A stretch of DNA of 64,000 bases from Paeniglutamicibacter antarcticus (GCF_900010755.1 NZ_CZJT01000103.1:351053-415052), one strand, 5' to 3'; shown: positions 52,775-61,045, numbered from the stretch's first letter. Program-made: numbers and translations. The notes: generated by a model from the sequence alone, not told the origin.

Positions 52775-53386
52775 GTGAAGATCACGATTGTTGGCGGTTC
52801 CAAGGGCACAGGAGCCGAGCTGGCTTCTCTGGCACACGGGGCAGGGCACGAGGTCACAGTGGTCTCGCGCACCGGCCGGGCACCGGAAGGCGCTGGGGTG
52901 ATCACCGGTGACGCAGCTGATCCTGCGATCGCGGCTGCTGCCATGGCAGGAGCCGACGCCGTGGTCATCACCGTCGGCGGCGCCAAGGGAGTTCCGCTTC
53001 AACGAACCGCCGTCACGCGCAGCGTCATCGGGGCCATGCAGGAAGCGGGCGTAAGCAGGATTCTCGTGCAGTCTTCCCTGGGTGCAGGTGATTCCGCGTC
53101 GCAGTTGCCGGGACCGCTGAGATTGATCACCCGGGTTCTGCTTGCCAAGCCGCTGTCCGACCACAACGAGCAGGAGTCGCTAGTCAAGGGCTCCGGCCTG
53201 GATTGGACGATCGTGCGACCCACCGGCCTCACGAACAAACCAGCGACTGGCAATTGGCGCGCTTTCGAGGTGGAGAGCGATGGGAAACTGCAAGGATCGA
53301 TCCCGCGTGGGGACCTGGCGGCGTTGATGTTCGACATTCTTGGCGATGACTCAGCCATCGGCAAAGCCCTCGGGGTCAGTGGCTAA
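52775..53386 (+). CDS. NAD(P)-binding atypical SDR (NmrA/YwnB-like)
   Basis: 203 residues. The N-terminal nucleotide motif VGGSKGTGAELASLA starts at residue 5. VITGDAADPAIAAAAMAGADAVVITVGG, a second strand, and LVKGSGLDWTIVRPTGLTNKP, the family's end-of-fold signature, follow. Such proteins reduce or sense small molecules, often regulated by redox; the substrate is unknown. The GTG at 52775 has GAGG five bases upstream. It is monocistronic as seen. Confidence 0.85.
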   Translation: MKITIVGGSKGTGAELASLAHGAGHEVTVVSRTGRAPEGAGVITGDAADPAIAAAAMAGADAVVITVGGAKGVPLQRTAVTRSVIGAMQEAGVSRILVQSSLGAGDSASQLPGPLRLITRVLLAKPLSDHNEQESLVKGSGLDWTIVRPTGLTNKPATGNWRAFEVESDGKLQGSIPRGDLAALMFDILGDDSAIGKALGVSG

Positions 53387-53998
53387 GCGGCTGCTGGAGC
53401 GGAAACGAGCATCACGTGCTTCCCCCGCCGATCGCATGTTTGTTCCCGTCAGCTCCGGGGGCGGGCTTCACAACCCACCACGCTGATACCGCGGCGCCCG
53501 ACTTCGGTGAATCTGCGCCATTGAACCGAATGCGAGCGGGCTCCCTTTCACGACGCTCAGCAGTTGAATCCACGCTGGGATTATGCCCGGAAACGATGCC
53601 TGGGACGACCGGCGGAATCACCGCCACTTGACCCAAAATTGGGAACCACGCAGTGAAGTCGATGCCCACTTGGTTCCGTGGCCGTTCAACCGAACTCGAT
53701 CACTAGGCAGCGGCTCTCTCGGCACTGAACCCACGCTCCTCCCGGCAATCTCGATGCAGATACGTTGGAGGACACTACCCATCGCCGAGGAGCCGGCGAA
53801 GCCGCAGTGATCACCTCGACCTCAATGCCTGGTGGAGCACGACGGTGTTTGTGAGCTGTCCGGAATGAACGGGCGCGAGGATTCGCGTAAAACTATTCTT
53901 CGCATCACCCTGAACGAAGCGGCCGCCAAGGATTTAGCCGCTGAACGCGCACGGATGGCGGCCACTGACCGGATATCGCCCGACCTGGCAACTTTATT
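53387..53998. other. About 610 bp without a supported gene
   Basis: Short open frames on both strands show no family. A small plus frame (53832-54029) overlaps the next promoter and has weak protein-like character (NEAAAKDLAAERARMAATD) but no ribosome site. I could not support a gene. Confidence 0.4.
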
Positions 53999-54019
53999 GT
54001 GTCTGAAGGACACTATAAT
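53999..54019 (+). promoter_or_regulatory. Promoter and operator of the flavin oxidoreductase gene
   Basis: A perfect TATAAT (54014-54019) lies six bases before the ATG, so the mRNA is leaderless. GTGTC-TGAAG-GACAC (53999-54013) is an inverted repeat abutting the -10 box, a typical repressor position. Confidence 0.65.
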
Positions 54020-54025
54020 GAGATT

Positions 54026-56137
54026 ATGAAAACCAAGACCTTCCCCAGCCTGATGTCTCCCGGTCGCATCGGCCCCATGAGCACATCAAACCGCATCGTC
54101 CTCCCAGCGATGGACATGAACGTCTCCGAGCACGGTGAGATCGAACAGACGGAGATCGATCACTACGTGGCACGCGCAGCGGGCGGCGCTGGCCTGATCA
54201 TTACCGGCGCGTGCGCCATCGCCTTCCCCTACGGTGCGGCGTCCATGAAGGAACCGGGATTGTCGGAAGACAAATTCATCCCAGGCCTGAAGGCACTGGC
54301 CGACGCAGTCCACCAGGCCGGAAGCAAGCTATGCGTCCAGTCCACGCACCATGGCAAGGTCGCCCGTGTGGATGTCGCCAACGACCGCCCGGTGCTGGCT
54401 CCCAACAAGCCCGACTACAGCTACGACATGTCGGCTCTGGCCGATAGCACCCCCGACGAATTGCGCAAGATGGGCGCAGCCACCGCAGGGAAGCAGGCTT
54501 CCTACCAGGAGATGACCGACGAGGACATCTCCTGGCTGGTCAGCACCTGGGCGGATGCCGCCGAACGAGTCGCCAAGGCAGGCGCCGACGCGATCGAGAT
54601 CCATGTGGCGCACGGCTACATCCTCGGTGTCTTCCTTAACCAACGGGACAACAAGCGCACCGATGAGTACGGCGGATCGCTACCCAACCGGGCACGCCTG
54701 GCCTGCGAGGTCATCAGTGCCGTCAAGGAACGGGTGGGTGAGCACCTCGCAGTCCTGGTGCGAGTCTCCGGCGAGGAGTACGGGCAGGACGGCGCCCTGA
54801 CACTCGAGGAAGCTATTGCGGCTTCCGTGTTGTTCGAAGAGGCCGGCGCCGATGCAATCCACGTCACCGGCTGGGGGCGCAATCCCTTCAATAACTTCAC
54901 CGACGGACCGTTGCCGAGCAAGGTGGGCGCCTACCTTTCGAACGCCGCCGAGATCAAGAAGCACGTCAACGTCCCGGTGATCGCCGTGGGGCGCATGCTC
55001 CCGGAGATTTCCGAAAAAGCGATCGCTGACGGCCGCATCGACTTCGCCGCGATGGGCCGCCAGCTGCTCGCTGACCCGGAGCTGCCGAACAAGCTCCGCG
55101 AGGGCAAAGCCGACCAGGTGCGCCCATGCATCAACTGCTACCTGTGTGTCGCCGAAAACTTCTTCGATGACACCCCCTTCTGTGCCGTGAACCCGGCGCT
55201 CGGGAACGAGGCCGTGCTGCCACTGAAGCCGGCCTCCGCGTCCAAGCACGTAGTGGTCGTTGGCGCCGGCCCGGCCGGGCTTGAAAGCGCCCGGGTTCTG
55301 ACCGAGCGCGGTCACCGGGTCACAGTCATCGACAAATCCGACCGCCTGGGCGGCACCATGTGGTTCTCCACCATGACCACCCCGGACAACGAGAGCCTGT
55401 TGCGTTGGTTCAAGTCCGAGGTCACGCGTCTGCGCATTGCCGTGAAGCTCAATACACCGGCGACCGTTGAATCCATCCGCGCATTGAATCCCGACCACGT
55501 CATCGTGGCCACCGGAGCAGTGCGCCCCAAGCCCGACTTCCCCGGTGGAGATTTGCCCAACGTCCAGACCGGCGACACCCTGCGCGCGATGATGCTCGGC
55601 ACGGCAACCGCCCAGGAAGCCGGGGCGGTATTGAGCACCCTAGGCAAGATCGGCCGGCTCTCCGGGTTGACGAAGAGCCCGGAATTCGTCCGCCAGTTCA
55701 CCAAGTACTGGCTTCCCATGGGCAAAGACGTCGTCGTCATCGGCGGCTCCCTGGTGGGTCTGGAACTCGCGGAATTCCTGGCCGAGCGCGGCCGTCGGGT
55801 CACCCTGCTGCACGAAACCCAGCAGCTCGGACTGCCGTTGGCCATGCCGCGGCGTTGGACCGCCGTGAAGGATTCGCTGGCCCACGGGGTCAAGATCCAC
55901 CGTAACGTCTCAATCGACCGCATTACGCCCAAGAGCGTCGAGTGGACCGAGGGTGAGAAGACCCATTCGGCGCCGGCCAGCATGGTGGTCTACGCGGATG
56001 GCACCACGGCCGCCGCCCCGCTTGCCGGCGAGCTGCGCGATGCTGGTTTCACCGTCGATGTCGTCGGAGACGCCGGCGAGGTCAACTACATCCACGGAGC
56101 CATCCATTCCTCGTGGAACGTCGTGACCGAGCTTTAA
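54026..56137 (+). CDS. NADH:flavin oxidoreductase / 2,4-dienoyl-CoA reductase family enzyme
   Basis: 703 residues in three parts: an Old Yellow Enzyme-type FMN TIM barrel (1 to about 360, with MDMNVSEHGEIEQTEIDHY and HVAHGYILGVFLNQRDNKRTDEYGGSLPNR), a [4Fe-4S] site (CINCYLCVAENFFDDTPFC near 368-386) and an FAD/NAD domain (VVVGAGPAGLESARVL near 411 and VVIGGSLVGLELAEFL near 570). The cysteine spacing C-x2-C-x2-C-x11-C is the trimethylamine dehydrogenase type rather than the FadH type. The enzyme reduces an enone or demethylates an amine using NADH. Its promoter has a clear operator. A terminator follows. Confidence 0.92.
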   Translation: MKTKTFPSLMSPGRIGPMSTSNRIVLPAMDMNVSEHGEIEQTEIDHYVARAAGGAGLIITGACAIAFPYGAASMKEPGLSEDKFIPGLKALADAVHQAGSKLCVQSTHHGKVARVDVANDRPVLAPNKPDYSYDMSALADSTPDELRKMGAATAGKQASYQEMTDEDISWLVSTWADAAERVAKAGADAIEIHVAHGYILGVFLNQRDNKRTDEYGGSLPNRARLACEVISAVKERVGEHLAVLVRVSGEEYGQDGALTLEEAIAASVLFEEAGADAIHVTGWGRNPFNNFTDGPLPSKVGAYLSNAAEIKKHVNVPVIAVGRMLPEISEKAIADGRIDFAAMGRQLLADPELPNKLREGKADQVRPCINCYLCVAENFFDDTPFCAVNPALGNEAVLPLKPASASKHVVVVGAGPAGLESARVLTERGHRVTVIDKSDRLGGTMWFSTMTTPDNESLLRWFKSEVTRLRIAVKLNTPATVESIRALNPDHVIVATGAVRPKPDFPGGDLPNVQTGDTLRAMMLGTATAQEAGAVLSTLGKIGRLSGLTKSPEFVRQFTKYWLPMGKDVVVIGGSLVGLELAEFLAERGRRVTLLHETQQLGLPLAMPRRWTAVKDSLAHGVKIHRNVSIDRITPKSVEWTEGEKTHSAPASMVVYADGTTAAAPLAGELRDAGFTVDVVGDAGEVNYIHGAIHSSWNVVTEL

Positions 56138-56159
56138 ACCGCCAGAAGCCAACATGCCA

Positions 56160-56190
56160 ACGCCGTCCTGTCGTTTTGACCGGACGGCGT
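56160..56190 (+). terminator. Hairpin after the flavin oxidoreductase gene
   Basis: 9-bp stem (56160-56168 with 56182-56190), with GTC/GAC pairs continuing inward and a TTTT inside the loop. Confidence 0.6.
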
Positions 56191-56610
56191 TGCCACGACT
56201 GGCAAACCTGACCCGGGCCGTTGGAAACGAATCCCACAAAACGTTTCGAAGCCGACGCGTGACAGCTTACCCAGGCCCGACTCTGCGTCACGGACGCCCT
56301 CGAGCATCTCGGCAGCTTCCTGTTCGGTCAGCTCGGAGCGTTCGGATTCAAACCGGGCGTGCAGGAAGTTGGTATCGGCCGGTGCAACGAGAGCCGAAAG
56401 CCCTTCCTGCATGGCGGTGCATGCAAGGTCCTAACAACATCGATAAAGCACGCAGCCGATCCACCTTCTGTTCGGCAAGTTGCCAGCCGGATCGAGCAAG
56501 CCAGCTGCAGAAATCATGCGAGCAGGATTCAAGAAGCAGACCGCGATCGATGGCAGTAGTGTGATCCTGAAACCAGAAACGGTTGCCGCATTCAAACTGA
56601 GGAGAATCGC
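56191..56610. other. 420 bp with a possible decayed leftward coding fragment
   Basis: Minus-strand codons from 56412 down to about 56220 read smoothly (MQEGLSALVAPADTNFLHAR...; LTEQEAAEMLEGVRDAESGLG) with good third-position GC, then run into the terminator hairpin. No family is recognised and it may be a pseudogene end. Confidence 0.35.
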
Positions 56611-57045
56611 ATGGCCGAAAAGAACGCAGGGCTGTCCAAGGAAGAACGTGAGGCCGTCAAGCAGCGCGCTGCGGAATTGCGTGCGCAGGAGAAGGCCGGG
56701 AAGAACCGGGCCGCGGGCGAGCAAGCCGTCCGCGAGGCGATCGCCGCGTTGCCGGATGAAGACCGGGTTCTCGCCGAAGGCATCGACAGGATCGTTTCCG
56801 AAGTAGCACCGCATCTGGTTCCGAAGACCTGGTACGGGTTCCCTTCCTACGCCAATGAGGACGGCAAGGTGGTCGTGTTCTTCAAGGCTGCCTCGAAGTT
56901 CACCACTCGCTACGCCACCCTCGGCTTCGAGGAGTCTTCGAACCTCGATGACGGCGATTTGTGGGTCACCTCCTTCGCCGTGCTGGCGTTGACCCCCGAG
57001 ACCGAAAAGACGATCGCGGAGCACATCCGCAAGGCGGCAAGCTAA
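56611..57045 (+). CDS. DUF1801 family protein
   Basis: 144 residues. A Lys/Glu-rich N-terminal helix (SKEEREAVKQRAAELRAQEKAGK) precedes a DUF1801 (YdhG-like) domain: ALPDEDRVLAEGIDRIVSEVAPHLVPKTWYGFPSYANEDGKVVVFF, with FTTRYATLGFEESSNLDDGDLW after it. YdhG of B. subtilis has been linked to iron handling (frataxin-like); here the role is inferred from the family only. The ribosome site GAGGAGAATCGC is strong. Confidence 0.87.
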   Translation: MAEKNAGLSKEEREAVKQRAAELRAQEKAGKNRAAGEQAVREAIAALPDEDRVLAEGIDRIVSEVAPHLVPKTWYGFPSYANEDGKVVVFFKAASKFTTRYATLGFEESSNLDDGDLWVTSFAVLALTPETEKTIAEHIRKAAS

Positions 57046-57123
57046 CTCGTCAGAATCGTGGCCGACGGCCCTGCCTCTGCAAGGCCGAGCGCGCGTTCGG
57101 TGAGCGACCGCGCACGTAAGAAT

Positions 57124-57161
57124 GCCCCGAATCCAGTGCACATCGCGCGAGGATTCGGGGC
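57124..57161. terminator. Terminator between DUF1801 gene and repeat copy A
   Basis: 11-bp perfect stem (57124-57134 with 57151-57161); on the leftward strand it is followed by ATTCTTACG. Confidence 0.75.
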
Positions 57162-57202
57162 GTTCAGACTCCATACCGGCAACAACCAGATGGGAGAGAA
57201 AG

Positions 57203-57249
57203 TTAGACGTCGAAGCGGAACCCCACGACGTCGCCACAGTTACCAACCC
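57203..57249 (-). repeat. FRFNV element, copy A
   Basis: Leftward reading gives NCGDVVGFRFDV-stop. It is a member of a seven-copy family in 57.2-61.6 kb, here downstream of a stretch with no intact gene and upstream (by direction of reading) of the terminator at 57124. The outer hairpin is not conserved in this copy. Confidence 0.7.
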
Positions 57250-57432
57250 ATGGCTGCCTGGTGCTCCCCTCGGAAGGACAAGCACATACTCAACAACTTC
57301 GTCCTCGTACCGGGAGACGACATGGAACCCCTGCGGAGCTCAGTGATCACGTGAGTCCAGATGCCGACCCTCAAAAGCGCGCCCGAGCAGTATATTGTGT
57401 GGATCACACAGTGCACTCGACAAGGAGCTGCC

Positions 57433-57774
57433 ATGACTCAATACATCATTTACTTCAACCAGCAGTGGGTTGGCGACCATAGCGAGGAATGGTTCTCCTC
57501 GCGCGGACCATTGGCCAACGATGTGGTGAACGAGATCAAAGACGCAGGTGCGTACGTGTTCGCCGCCGGCGTGGATGAAGACATAAACGCCGCGTTCAGT
57601 GCCGACGCGACGAGCGGAACATTGTTGATCACCGACGGCCCAGTTGCCCCCACCGAGGCGTACCTCGGCGGTTTGACAATCGTCGATGTCGCCGACGATG
57701 CTGCTGCAAAGTTCTGGGCCGGGAAGATCGCCGAGGCTTGTGGCTGGCCCCAGGAGGTTCGGCGGGTCTACTAA
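57433..57774 (+). CDS. YCII-related (DGPF-domain) protein
   Basis: 113 residues, a compact alpha-beta barrel-like fold. MTQYIIYFNQQWVGDHSEEWFSSRG and DEDINAAFSADATSGTLLITDGPVAPTEAYLGGLTIVDV match the YCII-related family; the DGP triplet lies in LLITDGPVAPTEAYL. Distant relatives include dehalogenase-like enzymes and sigma-associated proteins; function unknown here. The ATG has AAGGAG at six bases. Both flanks carry the repeat elements A and B on the opposite strand. Confidence 0.85.
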   Translation: MTQYIIYFNQQWVGDHSEEWFSSRGPLANDVVNEIKDAGAYVFAAGVDEDINAAFSADATSGTLLITDGPVAPTEAYLGGLTIVDVADDAAAKFWAGKIAEACGWPQEVRRVY

Positions 57775-57897
57775 CCGGGTGCCCCTCATTCATCAGCGTT
57801 CCTTCGCGAAGAACTGGGATTGGAGTCGAGGGATTGCCTCGCCCAGGATGCGCTTATCCTCCAATAAGCCGACACAGCCTTCGATCCATCCACAAGA

Positions 57898-57935
57898 AAT
57901 GCCGCCCGAACGCGTTTTCACGGAGGGCGGCATTT
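57898..57935. terminator. Terminator after repeat copy B
   Basis: A 10- to 11-bp stem (57898-57907 with 57925-57935), then CTTGT on the leftward strand. Confidence 0.75.
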
Positions 57936-57956
57936 CCGCTGAATCAGGCGAAGAAT

Positions 57957-58002
57957 CTAGAGGTTGAAGCGGAACTCCACCACGTTCCGGCACACAACAA
58001 CG
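57957..58002 (-). repeat. FRFNV element, copy B
   Basis: Leftward reading gives VCRNVVEFRFNL-stop. It begins about 13 bp after the msrA stop. The hairpin CGGAAC-N8-GTTCCG carries a compensatory change relative to the CGGAAT/ATTCCG of other copies. Confidence 0.75.
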
Positions 58003-58014
58003 TCTTGCTGATCA

Positions 58015-58530
58015 TCACTGGTGACCTGCTAGATCAACATCACTCTGGTACTTGGTCAGTTGTTCCACGGGAAGGTGACAGGAATCCTCGGGGAAACGTG
58101 CCAGCCGATCCTGATGTTCCTCGGCGCTTCGCACATAGTTAGCCAGTGGCAGCACCTCAACGGCGATTCGGTGAGCGTCTTCTCTCACCGCCATGAAAGC
58201 ACGAGCCTCTTCGAGGTGGGTCAGCTTGTTGGAGTAAATACCAGTTCGATACTTCTGACCGAGGTCTGGTCCCTGTTTGTTGAAGCTGTAGGGATCAATA
58301 ATCTCGAAGAGATAGGCCATCAACTGCTCGACACTCACAACCGACGGATCGAATCGTGTTCGCACGCATTCCGCATACCCGTCGTAGGCGCTGTCGATAC
58401 GCTGGCTGGTTCCGTTGGCCCGTCCCGCCTCGGTGCTCGTCACCCCGGGCAGCGTCGCGATGAAAGCCTGCACGCCCCAGAGACAGCCGCCTGCCAAATA
58501 AAGCTCCTCAACCACTCGCTCGGCATCCAT
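58015..58530 (-). CDS. msrA: Peptide-methionine (S)-S-oxide reductase family protein
   Basis: 171 residues. The active-site motif reads AGGCLWGVQAF instead of the usual GCFWG, with the nucleophilic Cys kept. RFDPSVVSVEQLMAYLFEIIDPYSFNKQGPDLGQKYRTGIY is the conserved substrate-pocket block. The family's GYxGG glycine motif is altered (GRANGT), so it is a divergent MsrA. It repairs S-form methionine sulfoxide in proteins. Leaderless: TATGAT lies six bases before the ATG. Its 3' end is followed by repeat copy B and a terminator. Confidence 0.85.
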   Translation of the reverse strand: MDAERVVEELYLAGGCLWGVQAFIATLPGVTSTEAGRANGTSQRIDSAYDGYAECVRTRFDPSVVSVEQLMAYLFEIIDPYSFNKQGPDLGQKYRTGIYSNKLTHLEEARAFMAVREDAHRIAVEVLPLANYVRSAEEHQDRLARFPEDSCHLPVEQLTKYQSDVDLAGHQ

Positions 58531-58536
58531 CTACCG

Positions 58537-58542
58537 ATCATA
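58537..58542 (-). promoter_or_regulatory. -10 box of msrA (leaderless)
   Basis: TATGAT on the minus strand, six bases before the ATG at 58530. Confidence 0.6.
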
Positions 58543-58645
58543 CTGCCGCCTAAGCGACGGTCGTTTCGGAGCGAACGGAACTCGAGTACAACGGCTGCCT
58601 CGAGTTCAGGAGAGGTTGCCGCGGGCTACTCGATACACGCAACCG

Positions 58646-58685
58646 CAGATACGGCCCCGCTTGCCGAAGCAAACGGGGCCGTATC
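58646..58685. terminator. Terminator after repeat copy C
   Basis: 13-bp perfect stem (58646-58658 with 58673-58685). Confidence 0.8.
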
Positions 58686-58718
58686 TGAAACGCGCGTGGA
58701 GAGGCAGAGCTCAGTAAA

Positions 58719-58770
58719 GCTAGACGTTGAAGTGGAAATCCACCGCATTCCGGTACATACCAACCTCTAC
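58719..58770 (-). repeat. FRFNV element, copy C
   Basis: Leftward reading gives WVEVGMYRNAVDFHFNV-stop, with GAGG five bases before the ATG, so this copy could act as a tiny ORF. It lies about 145 bp after the stop of the SRPBCC gene, and the terminator at 58646 follows. Confidence 0.75.
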
Positions 58771-58913
58771 CCAGGCCACTCGTGATCGCGACCTCAGGTC
58801 GACGTTGCCGACCGCATTCCTCCCAATCGTCCCACCAGCACGCTATCCAGGACGTCTTATTCGCTACCGCCGGGACCATCGAATGTCGGGCCCGAACCTG
58901 TGTTCGGCATGGA

Positions 58914-59420
58914 TCATGCGGATGGGCCCGTTCTCGGCAATGACGTCACCAACCGAAGGGTCCTCGTCCATAGCGGGCGCTTTGCAGGAACCTCCGGCGG
59001 ATTACCTACCTCGGATTCAGCTCGGTCAAGGCTCTCCTCGATGAGAGCGTCATGGAGCGGCCGAAAGAAGAGAGGCCAAGTCACCCTCGCAGACCCAGTG
59101 ACGGTCATCATCAAATCATGCGTGAGCAATACAGTTGCCTCATCCGCAGTCTCCGAAACAGTAAATGCGTGATAGCCATGAAACCCCGATGGGCCAGTGA
59201 ATTGGAAGCTTACGGATCGCCTTGGCTCATACGCATCCACCACATAGCGCACAGGCCCGTGCCCTCCAGATGCGCCGATACCGAGCGGTCTGTCCAGTCT
59301 CATCGGCGGCCACTGTCCACGGGGCCACAACCGGTCATGCTTAGTCGACAAGGAGTCCAGCAAGTCTCCGACCGATTCAGCGCTCGCACGGACATATCGC
59401 TGATGAACGTTCTGGATCAT
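58914..59420 (-). CDS. SRPBCC (START/polyketide cyclase-like) protein
   Basis: 168 residues. HQRYVRASAESVGDLLDSLSTKHDRLWPRGQWPPMRLDRPLGIGASGGHGPVRYVVDAYEPRRSVSFQF is a typical SRPBCC ligand-binding start; the long C-terminal helix is TWPLFFRPLHDALIEESLDRAE. It binds or transforms a hydrophobic small molecule; the ligand is unknown. The ATG lies six bases after TAGTCT, so leaderless. Repeat copies C and D flank it. Confidence 0.83.
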   Translation of the reverse strand: MIQNVHQRYVRASAESVGDLLDSLSTKHDRLWPRGQWPPMRLDRPLGIGASGGHGPVRYVVDAYEPRRSVSFQFTGPSGFHGYHAFTVSETADEATVLLTHDLMMTVTGSARVTWPLFFRPLHDALIEESLDRAESEVGNPPEVPAKRPLWTRTLRLVTSLPRTGPSA

Positions 59421-59426
59421 GTTCTG

Positions 59427-59432
59427 AGACTA
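59427..59432 (-). promoter_or_regulatory. -10 box of SRPBCC gene (leaderless)
   Basis: TAGTCT on the minus strand, six bases before the ATG at 59420. Confidence 0.55.
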
Positions 59433-59530
59433 ACGATAGGGACACCGGACGACTATGGTTACGAGCACCGAACGACCGATCAAAGTTGCACAGATGGTTT
59501 CGTGGGCCGAGACGTTAGATCAGAATTTAA

Positions 59531-59575
59531 TTACACATTGAAACGGAATTCAACCACGTCGCCGCACATGCCAGG
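59531..59575 (-). repeat. FRFNV element, copy D
   Basis: Leftward reading gives GMCGDVVEFRFNV-stop. It begins right after the stop of the HXXEE gene. No terminator hairpin was seen after this copy. Confidence 0.75.
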
Positions 59576-59576
59576 C

Positions 59577-60095
59577 TCACGTTAGACGGTCACCTTGCCG
59601 TTGCGGCCAGTTCGTGGCAGTAGGAACTCTACGGACCAAGCGTGCGACCACATGGCACACCAGCGCGGCAGGGAGGAGCAGAGCAACTCCGTTGACCGTG
59701 TCACGGAACTGCAAGCTGACGCCATCCCGGTAAAGTTCGTGACGCGCGACGAGCGCCCCGGGCAACATCACCGGCAGTGCCGAAGCAACACCCGCGGTGT
59801 ATCCACGCTGTGCAATCGAAACGATCAGGTGAGACGCGACGTGGGCTTCCAGTCCGGCGGCAACTGCCCGATACATTTTCGACTTGCCGCTCGTACGCAC
59901 ACCACAGCCACAAGCCGCCGCTACAAGGGTCCCCATCAGAGCAACAGCCATCCATGATTGGTGAGGCGTGATCCTGAGTTGTTTTATACCCGTGCGGTTG
60001 ACGAGTCGATCGCTGGTTGCAGGGAACGCGAATGCTTCCTCAATGTCGTGGATAACCCATGCCGCAAAAAGGGCAATCGGACCCTTCCAACTCAC
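59577..60095 (-). CDS. HXXEE-domain membrane protein
   Basis: 172 residues. WVIHDIEEAFAFPATSDRL near the N-terminus gives the H-x-x-E-E motif that defines the family, and EAHVASHLIVSIAQRGYTAGVASALPVMLPGALVARHELYRDG contains the second conserved histidine region. Several hydrophobic helices are predicted, so it is membrane-bound; function unknown, with the motif suggesting a metal or hydrolase site. The GTG at 60095 has AAGGGAG nine bases upstream. Confidence 0.83.
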   Translation of the reverse strand: MSWKGPIALFAAWVIHDIEEAFAFPATSDRLVNRTGIKQLRITPHQSWMAVALMGTLVAAACGCGVRTSGKSKMYRAVAAGLEAHVASHLIVSIAQRGYTAGVASALPVMLPGALVARHELYRDGVSLQFRDTVNGVALLLPAALVCHVVARLVRRVPTATNWPQRQGDRLT

Positions 60096-60203
60096 AAATC
60101 AGCGCTCCCTTCGCGCGTCCAGCTGGGACTGAATTTTCCGGTAGACGCGTGTTTTCACATACATCGTTTCACAACAAGCGCGGCTATTCAGCACGGGGCA
60201 CCA

Positions 60204-60238
60204 AGACGTTGAACGGGAGCTCGATAACACATTGAATC
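60204..60238 (-). repeat. FRFNV element, copy E (degenerate)
   Basis: Leftward reading gives QCVIELPFNV with the stop lost. It has the weakest resemblance of the set and no intact gene or terminator beside it. Confidence 0.45.
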
Positions 60239-60480
60239 GCTATTCGACCATCTAGTCGCACAAAACAATCCCACGCGGCGTGCGGTTTCCAACGACGCCG
60301 TTTCCTACTGCCAGACATCTGAATGCCTCGGGCTTCACAGAACGAGAAGCTATTGCGCAATCCGCGCGGTCGCTCCCGAACGGCAAAGACCTCCGGTGGC
60401 CATCAGTCCAGAATCCAGGACGATCCCTTATCCCCAGCGCTGCTTGTACATTCGCCATCGACGTCTTGACATCAGGTATA

Positions 60481-60516
60481 GAAATGCCCGGAATACAAAA
60501 GCATTCCGGGCATTTC
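60481..60516. terminator. Terminator after repeat copy F
   Basis: 14-bp perfect stem (60481-60494 with 60503-60516), with TTTCT following leftward. Confidence 0.82.
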
Positions 60517-60539
60517 TTACGGTCTAGACCGTAGCGGTG

Positions 60540-60580
60540 CTACACGTTGAAGCGGAATTCCACCACATTCCGTAGCCGAA
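60540..60580 (-). repeat. FRFNV element, copy F
   Basis: Leftward reading gives LRNVVEFRFNV-stop. The hairpin CGGAAT-N8-ATTCCG is intact. It lies 75 bp after the TetR remnant. Confidence 0.75.
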
Positions 60581-60655
60581 TAAGCTCTCCGATCAAGACC
60601 GACACACGCCGCAGCCAGCGTTCCTCAAGAGCACTGCGGGCCGGTGGACGCAAGG

Positions 60656-61045
60656 CTAAGCCAGACACACAAGCCGGGCCGCAGAGACGGTGCGACGCGG
60701 TGCACCAGATGCTGACCGCTCGGCCCACTTGCTACGCGGCGTCATTAATGTCGTCGATCGAGTCCTCGCCACCCACCACAATTGCCTGGGCGTGGGCGTG
60801 CCCCAACAGGCAAAGAATCTTTCGGCGGAGCGCAGCGTCATCTCGGCAGACACCCCGTCGCGCGCCAGTGTAGAAATGCCATTGAGGAAGCCGTAGATGA
60901 GACAGACTGTCGCCTCGATGTCCGTGTCGCCAGACAGTGCGCCCTTGCGGACCGCTTCACCAACCCGCTCGCGGACCTGGGCTCGAGTGGCGGCAGCCGC
61001 TCGGCGACGGCGCGGAAGACACGGTCCGGTGGGCACCACCATGAA
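60656..61045 (-). pseudogene. C-terminal remnant of a TetR-family regulator
   Basis: Residues such as RAQVRERVGEAVRKGALSGDTDIEATVCLIYGFLNGISTLARDGVSAEMTLRSAERFFACWG are typical of a TetR ligand domain, but no helix-turn-helix is found in any frame upstream. The open frame extends to 61240 through non-homologous sequence. The remaining 3' tail (about 40 residues) is Arg/Ser-rich and atypical. It is judged a broken gene. Confidence 0.6.

Noticed and set aside
53832..54029. 65-codon plus frame before the flavin oxidoreductase
   Set aside because: It overlaps the promoter, has no ribosome site and no family.
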